From contig CALUPT010000016.1 of assembly GCA_944322715.1 (NCBI GenBank), positions 1 through 58,667 on the forward strand: DNA of 58,667 bases. The letters run 5' to 3'. This document shows positions 52,628-58,667 of the stretch, piece by piece; within the stretch, counting starts at the first letter, position 1, and each line of letters starts with the position of its first letter. The translations under genes and the position numbers were made by a program. The notes under the pieces are model-generated. The model was given only the letters and a program-made list of their open reading frames with translations. It was not told the DNA's origin and made no database searches. This DNA is from an uncultured Bacteroidales bacterium (lineage in GTDB: Bacteria > Bacteroidota > Bacteroidia > Bacteroidales > UBA932).

Positions 52628-53781
52628 GTAAGTTGCAGGAATTGCTACGGGAGTTTTGCCCGGATGGGGTGGAGTATAAGGAACTAGGGGAAATTGTTAC
52701 CATAAAAAATGGCAGAGATTATAAGCACTTAGGCAAAGGAAATATTCCTGTTTATGGTTCTGGCGGAATAATGACTTACGTTGATACCTACGCATATAAT
52801 AAGCCAACTGTTTTAATCCCACGCAAAGGTTCACTTGGTAACTTGTTTTATGTAGATACACCATTTTGGAATGTTGACACTATCTTTTACACAGAGGTTG
52901 ATACACAACAAATTGATGTGAAATATTTATATTACTTATTGGCTAAGGAGCATTTGGAGAATTTGAATAAAGCAGGTGGAGTTCCAAGTTTAACTCAATC
53001 CATTTTAAATAAAATAATGCTTCCTATTCCTCCTCTTGAAGTTCAGGAAGAAATCGTCCGCATTCTCGATCACTTTACAAATCTTGCAGCGGAGCTGCAA
53101 GCGAGAAAGGAACAATATGAGTATTATCGGAATAAATTGTTAACATTTGATAAAATAGGTGGGGGGGGTACGCAAAGCGTAACTTATATGAAAATGAGTG
53201 AGATAGGAACATTTATAAGAGGCAAACGATTTGTAAGGACTGACATTATGAATGATGGTATTCCTTGCATTCATTATGGCGACATATACACATATTACGG
53301 ACTATATGCAACCAAAAGCAAAGGAAGGCTCAGAAGTGAACTTGCCTCAAAAATGAGGTATGCTCAAAAAAATGATGTAGTAATTGTAGCCGCAGGTGAA
53401 AATAAAGAAGACATTGGCATTGGGTTAGCTTGGATTGGAGATGAGTCTGCAGCAGTACATGATGCTTGTTTCATATTTAGGAGTGATTTGTATCCTCAAT
53501 ATGTTTCGCACTATTTGCGCTCAGATTATTATCATAAGCAAATAGTTAAGTATGTTTCTGAGGGAAAGATTTGTTCTATATCAGCCAAAGGTTTAGGTAA
53601 TGCCATTATTCCAGTTCCCTCTTATGAAGAACAAGTAAGAATAGCTACACTACTTAATAATTTTGATGCATTGGTGAGTGATCTTACCGAAGGCCTCCCG
53701 GCAGAAATAGCCGCAGTGCAGGAACAATACGAATATTATAGAAATAAATTACTCTCATTTCCAAAAATAACGGCGGCATAA
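52624..53781 (+). CDS. hsdS: Type I restriction-modification specificity subunit S with poly-G tract
   Basis: A 385-aa HsdS with two target-recognition domains (about 15-135 and 188-330) and two conserved helical regions ending [13 protein letters not shown] (about 163-175) and [13 protein letters not shown] (about 367-379). The halves recognise the two parts of a split DNA site. A run of eight Gs at 53161-53168 encodes Gly residues in the linker exactly between the halves. The gene overlaps the ORF6N gene by 4 bases. As sequenced it is in frame and full length; see the findings for likely phase variation. Confidence 0.94.
   Translation: MSKLQELLREFCPDGVEYKELGEIVTIKNGRDYKHLGKGNIPVYGSGGIMTYVDTYAYNKPTVLIPRKGSLGNLFYVDTPFWNVDTIFYTEVDTQQIDVKYLYYLLAKEHLENLNKAGGVPSLTQSILNKIMLPIPPLEVQEEIVRILDHFTNLAAELQARKEQYEYYRNKLLTFDKIGGGGTQSVTYMKMSEIGTFIRGKRFVRTDIMNDGIPCIHYGDIYTYYGLYATKSKGRLRSELASKMRYAQKNDVVIVAAGENKEDIGIGLAWIGDESAAVHDACFIFRSDLYPQYVSHYLRSDYYHKQIVKYVSEGKICSISAKGLGNAIIPVPSYEEQVRIATLLNNFDALVSDLTEGLPAEIAAVQEQYEYYRNKLLSFPKITAA
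53110..53138 (+). repeat. hsdS internal direct repeat, copy 1
   Basis: A 29-base segment coding [10 protein letters not shown], 25 of 29 bases identical to copy 2 at 53722-53750. Such repeats in HsdS allow exchange or loss of recognition domains by recombination. Confidence 0.7.
53161..53168 (+). repeat. G8 homopolymer in hsdS, candidate slippage site
   Basis: Eight consecutive Gs in an otherwise AT-rich gene. It lies in frame after GGT at the junction of the two HsdS halves. Losing one G gives a TAA at 53180-53182; gaining one gives a TGA at 53199-53201. In-frame ATGs at 53188 and 53194 could restart the second half. Confidence 0.8.
53722..53750 (+). repeat. hsdS internal direct repeat, copy 2
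   Basis: Second copy of the 29-base segment, in the distal conserved region near the C terminus of HsdS. Differences to copy 1 are mostly synonymous, which suggests the repeated peptide is under selection. Confidence 0.7.
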
Positions 53782-53783
53782 CC

Positions 53784-56700
53784 ATGGCACAATACAATAC
53801 CATAGCAGAATCGAACAATTTCATCGTGCTTGATGCCTACACCAAGTATAATGAACTTCATGAACCTTCAGTGGCCTATCAGTCGGAAGCCGGTCTTGAA
53901 CGCGAATTCATTCAGGATTTGGTGAATCAAGGCTATGAATATCGCCCGGATATTTCAACCCCTGAAGAACTGCTGGCCAATGCCCGTATGCAGATTCAGG
54001 AACTTAACGATGTGGTGTTCTCCGACACGGAATGGCTACGGTTTGTGGAAGAATATCTGGACAAGCCAGGAGACACCCTGATAGACAAGACCCGTAAGAT
54101 TCACGATAACCACATTTATGATTTTGTTTTTGACGATGGACATATAAAAAACATCTATATTGCTGACAAACAAAACATAGCCCGCAACAAGGTGCAAGTA
54201 ATCAACCAGTTTGAACAAACTGGGGCACAAGCCAACCGTTATGATGTTACCATTCTGGTCAATGGTCTGCCATTGGTACATGTTGAACTGAAAAAACGTG
54301 GTGTTGCCATCCGGGAAGCATTCAATCAGGTTCACCGCTATTCCAAAGAAAGTTTCAACAGTGACAATTCACTTTTCAAGTATATTCAGGTGTTTGTCAT
54401 TTCAAATGGTACGGACAGCCGTTATTTTGCCAATACGGTTGAGCGCAACAAAAACAGCTTTGACTTTACGATGAACTGGGCAAATGCAAAGAATGTCGTG
54501 ATAAAGGACCTCAAAGACTTTACAGAGACTTTTTTCCAAAAGAACACTTTGCTCAATGTCATTTTCACCTATTCTGTCTTTGACACCAACAACACCTTGC
54601 TTGTAATGCGCCCGTATCAGATTGCCGCGACAGAGCGTATGCTGTGGAAAATCAGAAGTGCATACCATGCAAAAAAATGGTCCACGACCGAAGGCGGAGG
54701 ATATGTATGGCATACCACAGGTTCGGGAAAAACGCTTACCAGTTTCAAGGCAGCACGGTTGGCAACCCAACTGGACTTTATCGATAAAGTATTCTTTGTC
54801 GTTGACCGTAAGGATCTTGACTATCAGACAATGAAAGAATATCAGCGGTTCTCCCCGGATAGCGTCAACGGGTCTGAAAGCACGGCTGGCCTGAAGCGGA
54901 ATATAGAGAAGGATGACAACAGGATTATCGTCACTACAATCCAGAAACTGAATAATCTGATGAAAAGTGAAGATAATTTGCCCGTTTATCAAAAGCAGGT
55001 CGTTTTCATTTTCGACGAATGCCATCGCTCCCAATTCGGTGAAGCGCAAAAGCAGCTAAGGAAAAAGTTCAAGAAGTATTATCAGTTCGGTTTTACAGGA
55101 ACCCCCATATTCCCGGTAAATGCATACGGTTCGGAAACAACGGCGAGCGTGTTCGGCAGGGAATTGCATTCATACGTGATAACGGATGCCATCCGCGATG
55201 AAAAAGTGCTGAAATTCAAAGTTGACTATAACAATGTAAGACCCCGTTTCAGGAATATAGAAACAGAGCTTGACGAACAAAGACTAAGTGCCGCAGAAAA
55301 CAAGCAGGCCTTGCTTCATCCCGCACGTATAAATGAGATTTCTCAATATATTCTGCACAACTTCAGAATCAAGACACATCGGAACCAAAGCGACAGCAAA
55401 GGCTTCAATGCCATGTTTGCAGTAAGCAGTGTGGATGCAGCCAAGTGCTACTATGAGGAATTGAACCGATTGCAGAGAAACTCGGAGAAACCTTTGAAAA
55501 TAGCTACCATATTTTCTTTCGCCGCCAACGAAGAGCAAAGTGTAATAGGCGAGATACCTGATGAGAACTTTGAACCGTCGGCAATGGACCTCAGCGCAAA
55601 AGAGTTTTTGACAAAAGCCATTGATGATTATAATGCCCTCTTTGGAACAAGCTATGGCATTGACGGCAAAGAGTTTCAAAACTATTACAGAGACCTTGCC
55701 AAAAGAGTAAAGAACAAAGAGGTAGATCTTGTAATCGTAGTAGGCATGTTCCTGACCGGCTTTGATGCTCCGACTTTGAATACGCTGTTTGTGGACAAGA
55801 ACTTACGTTATCACGGACTGATACAGGCTTTTTCCCGTACCAACCGAATCTATGATGCGACCAAGACATTTGGCAATATCGTGACTTTCAGAGACCTCGA
55901 AAAACATACGATTGATGCCATAAAATTATTCGGTGATGAAAATACCGCAAATGTAGTGCTGGAAAAAAGCTACAGGGAATATTTGGAAGGCTTCAAAGAC
56001 ATTGCTTCGGGCGAAGCACGGAGAGGATATATCGAAATTGTAAAAGAACTGAATGATAAATTCCCCGATACAGACAATATCGTTACAGAACAGGATAAGA
56101 AAGAATTTGTCAAGCTGTTTGGCGAATATCTGCGGGTGGAAAACATATTGCAGAATTTTGATGAGTTCACTACGCTCAAGGCTTTTCATACAATAGACAC
56201 AGAAAATCCGGTTGCAATCGAAGCGTTTAAGAACGATTATTTTGTCACTGATGACGATATTGCAAAAATGCAGAAACTGCAAATGCCGTCTGATAGAATC
56301 ATTCAGGATTACAAATCGACTTATAACGACATACGGGATTGGTTAAGAAGAGAAAAGGAAGGAAAGAAACCGGAAAAATCAAGGATAGACTGGGATGATG
56401 TCATTTTCGAAATAGACTTGCTTAAATCGCAGGAGATAAACCTGGATTATATTCTTGAGCTGATTTTCGAAAATAACAAAAAGAAGATGGACAAATCTTC
56501 ATTGATAGAAGAAATCCGCAGGGTTATCCGGTCAAGTGTCGGCAACAGAGCCAAAGAAAGCCTGATAGTTGATTTTATCAATGATGCTAATCTCGATGCC
56601 ATTTCTGATAGAACTGAAATTATAAAAGCATTCTTTGAATATGCACAAACCAAGCAAAAGAAGGAAGCTTCGGATTTGATAGAAAGCGAAAATCTGAATG

Positions 56701-56891
56701 AAAGAGAAGCCAGGCATTATATTGAAATGTCTTTAAGACGTGAATATGCAAGTGAGAATGGAACTGACTTTAATAATATCCTGCCCAAAATGAGTCCGCT
56801 GAACCCTTCATACCTGACTAAAAAACATAAGGTATTTGAAAAGATTGCCGCTTTTGTTGAAAAGTTTAAAGGTGTTGGTGGTAAATTGTAA
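53784..56891 (+). CDS. hsdR: Type I restriction endonuclease subunit R
   Basis: A 1035-aa motor and nuclease subunit, close to EcoR124I HsdR (1038 aa). The N-terminal nuclease domain has [19 protein letters not shown], the D...ExK core, near 155-173. The translocase has Walker A in HTTGSGKT (310-317), DECHRSQ at 411-417, FTGTP, and a motif VI region QAFSRTNRI. The C-terminal helical domain binds HsdM. It starts 2 bases after hsdS. Intact, so the system should restrict whenever HsdS is functional. Confidence 0.96.
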   Translation: MAQYNTIAESNNFIVLDAYTKYNELHEPSVAYQSEAGLEREFIQDLVNQGYEYRPDISTPEELLANARMQIQELNDVVFSDTEWLRFVEEYLDKPGDTLIDKTRKIHDNHIYDFVFDDGHIKNIYIADKQNIARNKVQVINQFEQTGAQANRYDVTILVNGLPLVHVELKKRGVAIREAFNQVHRYSKESFNSDNSLFKYIQVFVISNGTDSRYFANTVERNKNSFDFTMNWANAKNVVIKDLKDFTETFFQKNTLLNVIFTYSVFDTNNTLLVMRPYQIAATERMLWKIRSAYHAKKWSTTEGGGYVWHTTGSGKTLTSFKAARLATQLDFIDKVFFVVDRKDLDYQTMKEYQRFSPDSVNGSESTAGLKRNIEKDDNRIIVTTIQKLNNLMKSEDNLPVYQKQVVFIFDECHRSQFGEAQKQLRKKFKKYYQFGFTGTPIFPVNAYGSETTASVFGRELHSYVITDAIRDEKVLKFKVDYNNVRPRFRNIETELDEQRLSAAENKQALLHPARINEISQYILHNFRIKTHRNQSDSKGFNAMFAVSSVDAAKCYYEELNRLQRNSEKPLKIATIFSFAANEEQSVIGEIPDENFEPSAMDLSAKEFLTKAIDDYNALFGTSYGIDGKEFQNYYRDLAKRVKNKEVDLVIVVGMFLTGFDAPTLNTLFVDKNLRYHGLIQAFSRTNRIYDATKTFGNIVTFRDLEKHTIDAIKLFGDENTANVVLEKSYREYLEGFKDIASGEARRGYIEIVKELNDKFPDTDNIVTEQDKKEFVKLFGEYLRVENILQNFDEFTTLKAFHTIDTENPVAIEAFKNDYFVTDDDIAKMQKLQMPSDRIIQDYKSTYNDIRDWLRREKEGKKPEKSRIDWDDVIFEIDLLKSQEINLDYILELIFENNKKKMDKSSLIEEIRRVIRSSVGNRAKESLIVDFINDANLDAISDRTEIIKAFFEYAQTKQKKEASDLIESENLNEREARHYIEMSLRREYASENGTDFNNILPKMSPLNPSYLTKKHKVFEKIAAFVEKFKGVGGKL

Positions 56892-56926
56892 TATTGATTT
56901 GAGTTAATTTATAGTACTTTTAGTAT

Positions 56927-57540
56927 ATGACAGCAAAAGAACTTCAACAATATCTACTCCGTGAATTTCAACATGATAGACACCGTAAGCCGTGGCATTA
57001 AAAAGATGTTCAATGAACAAAGACGTCGTCGTTTCCCGATGCCTGATTACGAAATAGATGTACTGAATAAAGAGGTTGGTGTGACAATATATGGGAATAC
57101 AATCAATGAAAAATATGCACAGCACTCAAAGAAAACAACACATTGACATTGGAGGATTGTATTCTTCTGGACTCAGTACAAAAAGGACGTCGAATTTCTG
57201 ATGAGAATGTGATAGACTTATTGAATAGAGGTCTTTTAGAGGGGACTGTTTCTGAATATAGCAATCCCTTGATATCGCTAAAAAGACAAAGCAGTTACCA
57301 CATTATACTCGCACCAGAGGACTGGATAAAGCAAAACTCCAACAAATGATTCTGCAGTATCTTCAAAATGCCGGGTCGGCAGGAACTAAGCGAGATGCGA
57401 TATTTGATTATCTCAAAGATGTACTTCCTAAAACCAAGACTGCGGAACAGCAGGAACGAATGGTTGGGAACATTCTTGTGGAAATGAAAGAAGCAGGGGC
57501 AATTATTCTTAAAGGCAGGATGTGGTATGTTAAGTCATAA
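56927..57540 (+). pseudogene. Remnant of an AlbA/Schlafen-type ATP-binding protein
   Basis: Three pieces in different frames resemble one AlbA_2-plus-HATPase family protein. MTAKELQQYLLREF (56927-56968) fits the usual N terminus. It is joined, out of frame, to IDTVSRGIKKMFNEQ...FPMPDYEID (from about 56973), so most of the gene is missing. A lost base near 57124 shifts into TLEDCILLDSVQKGRRIS (to about 57240), and a further shift near 57300 gives the C-terminal winged-helix part LQQMILQYLQNAGSAGTKRD, ending at 57540. Such genes commonly accompany type I restriction loci in Bacteroidota. Family naming is from memory of the pattern. Confidence 0.75.
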
Positions 57541-57550
57541 TCGGTATTTT

Positions 57551-57598
57551 CGACTAAATACGCCGAATTACGACTAAATAGAACCTGTTACGACTAAA
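57551..57598. repeat. Three direct repeats of CGACTAAA with 20-bp period
   Basis: CGACTAAA occurs at 57551, 57571 and 57591; the first two units share CGACTAAATA and the second and third are each preceded by TTA. A 20-bp period puts the copies on nearly the same DNA face. It could be an array of protein sites (regulator, integrase arm or iteron-like). Located just after the decayed gene at the right edge of the AT-rich island. Confidence 0.6.
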
Positions 57599-57875
57599 AA
57601 TTGCCAATTGTTTTGCCCGACTTTGAACAATGACCCGATACGCCCCGCGCATAGCCGGATGAATGTATGGAATGTAAGCAGTTTCCATACGCTTTATGCA
57701 AATTTGAAGTGTTGCTGCAAAATTACATAAATTTTCTCTTTTTTGAGTTTTTCGGTCAGCCTTTTACTGTTTATGATATATGTTTTCAGGAAAAAGAACG
57801 GATGTCTAACGGGTTTTCAGACACGGATTAATGCCAGGTTCCTGAGGGAAAATGGAAGATAATCATAAAAAAGAG
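57599..57875. other. Non-coding stretch between the restriction island and smpB
   Basis: No gene is supported between 57541 and 57960. Besides the 20-bp repeats it holds a perfect inverted repeat GTATGGAA...TTCCATAC (57665-57672 and 57683-57690, ten-base loop) and an AT-rich part (57715-57790). Base composition returns to the core level near 57820. A small RNA cannot be excluded but nothing specific is recognised. Confidence 0.5.
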
Positions 57876-57883
57876 TATCTTTG
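57876..57883 (+). promoter_or_regulatory. -7 box for smpB
   Basis: TATCTTTG fits TAnnTTTG, 77 bases before the smpB ATG. The GC-rich leader between them has no recognised structure. Confidence 0.5.
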
Positions 57884-57960
57884 CAGTCCTGTCCGGGCTT
57901 GAAGTCAGTATCCTCCGGGATGCGCAGCAGGATCCGTACCGGCCCGGGCGGAGATTTGTT

Positions 57961-58410
57961 ATGCCGAAAGCAAAAAGTAAAGTCGAGATAAAGAACCGCC
58001 GGGCATCGTTCGACTACGAGTTTCTGGAGACATATCAGGCGGGCATAGTCCTTACGGGGACGGAGATAAAGTCCATCAGGGCGGGCAAGGCCTCGCTGGT
58101 GGACAGTTTCTGCTATTTCAACAACGGGGAGCTGTATGTCAAGAATATGCATATAGCCGACTACTGGTGGGGGACATGGGGAAAACATGACCCTCGCAGG
58201 GACCGCAAGCTGCTCCTTACGCACAAGGAACTGAACAAGCTGAGCCGTTCGGTCAAGGAGAAAGGGCTGACTATCATCGCTGTCAAGCTTTATATAGCAG
58301 ACAACGGCTATGCAAAACTGCTGATAGCCCTTGCCAGAGGAAAGAAGGAGTATGACAAGCGCCAGTCCATCAAGGAGAAAGATATGCGGCGGGAGATGGA
58401 GAGGATGTGA
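57961..58410 (+). CDS. smpB: SsrA-binding protein
   Basis: A 149-aa partner of tmRNA in trans-translation, which frees stalled ribosomes. [31 protein letters not shown] is the N-terminal OB-fold hallmark, and the basic tail [22 protein letters not shown] is the part that enters the decoding site. Length is normal. The tmRNA gene itself is not seen in this window. It is the first core gene right of the restriction island. Confidence 0.96.
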   Translation: MPKAKSKVEIKNRRASFDYEFLETYQAGIVLTGTEIKSIRAGKASLVDSFCYFNNGELYVKNMHIADYWWGTWGKHDPRRDRKLLLTHKELNKLSRSVKEKGLTIIAVKLYIADNGYAKLLIALARGKKEYDKRQSIKEKDMRREMERM

Positions 58411-58490
58411 TTTGACCGTATCTGCTGACATCTCTGCCGTATTTCCACCGTATTTCAGGAATGAGATTCTCTGTATTCAGGAAATTTTAT

Positions 58491-58498
58491 TACCTTTG
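58491..58498 (+). promoter_or_regulatory. -7 box for tRNA-Ser
   Basis: TACCTTTG fits TAnnTTTG and lies 12 bases before the first base of the mature tRNA. Confidence 0.6.
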
Positions 58499-58510
58499 CA
58501 TTCCCATTCA

Positions 58511-58598
58511 GGAGAGATGCTCGAGTGGCTTAAGAGGCACGCCTGGAAAGCGTGTATACGACAAAATCGTATCTCGGGTTCGAATCCCGATCTCTCCG
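58511..58598 (+). tRNA. tRNA-Ser (anticodon GGA)
   Basis: The acceptor strands GGAGAGA (58511-58517) and TCTCTCC (58591-58597) pair fully, with G73 at 58598. The anticodon GGA is at 58545-58547 in the loop CTGGAAA. A long variable arm (ATACGA...TCGTAT) is typical of tRNA-Ser, and the T arm GGGTTCGAATCCC is intact. CCA is not encoded. It reads UCC and UCU codons. Confidence 0.97.
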
Positions 58599-58667
58599 CA
58601 ACAAACGCTGAAAATCAGCAAATTGCAAAACAAACACCCAGTTTTGCACCCAAGAATGTAAAGTCGG

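Noticed and set aside
57551..57598. CRISPR array
   Set aside because: Only three 8-10-bp units with a 20-bp period and no cas genes; repeat and spacer lengths do not fit CRISPR.
58461..58661. Plus-strand open frame across tRNA-Ser
   Set aside because: It reads straight through the tRNA gene and is an accident of its sequence.

Overview
The window comes from a member of the Bacteroidota, most likely an anaerobic gut-type Bacteroidales. Repeated promoter -7 boxes of the form TAnnTTTG, a long-form Rnf operon, a pyruvate formate-lyase pair, Bacteroidota-type Tgt, MetK and DUF3108 proteins, and many lipoprotein or Tat-exported sugar enzymes support this. The genus cannot be fixed from the sequence alone. 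Most of the window is moderately GC-rich; about 50.05-57.6 kb is clearly AT-richer and has different codon use.

Layout. (1) 0.1-10.4 kb is a glycoside-processing locus: four Gfo/Idh/MocA oxidoreductases (two with twin-arginine leaders), an ApbE-type flavin transferase, an organophosphate/sugar-phosphate-type MFS carrier, a lipoprotein TIM-barrel sugar isomerase/lyase and a secreted GH2 enzyme. The mix resembles the 3-keto-glycoside route known from gut Bacteroidota. (2) 10.5-16.5 kb holds a PhoB-like two-component pair, a patatin-like lipase, pflB-pflA and a mini SSB. (3) 16.8-31.3 kb is mostly housekeeping: an M3 peptidase, tgt-lptF, a nucleoside transporter, then a minus-strand run alaS, lptG-fmt (fused), thiamine pyrophosphokinase, ilvA, ilvE. 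(4) 31.4-43.3 kb has two tandem M23 peptidases, a MerR regulator, nif3-cdsZ, dnaB, a DUF3108 protein, rseC and rnfBCDGEA. (5) 43.4-50.0 kb has a small TPR-like protein, a beta-barrel protein, a GH88 plus DUF4886 pair, ndk, metK behind a SAM-II-type riboswitch, and pgk. (6) 50.05-57.6 kb is a type IC restriction-modification island: an HTH controller, hsdM, an ORF6N gene, hsdS, hsdR and a decayed AlbA-type gene. (7) smpB and tRNA-Ser(GGA) close the window.

Most interesting points. hsdS carries a run of eight Gs exactly between its two target-recognition halves. One G gained or lost stops translation within 6-14 codons, and in-frame ATGs just downstream could restart the second half, so this looks like a phase-variable methyltransferase specificity switch. 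metK is preceded by a compact pseudoknot aptamer and an intrinsic terminator. A permease of the LPS-export complex is fused in frame to methionyl-tRNA formyltransferase. Three exact-period 20-bp repeats mark the right edge of the restriction island.
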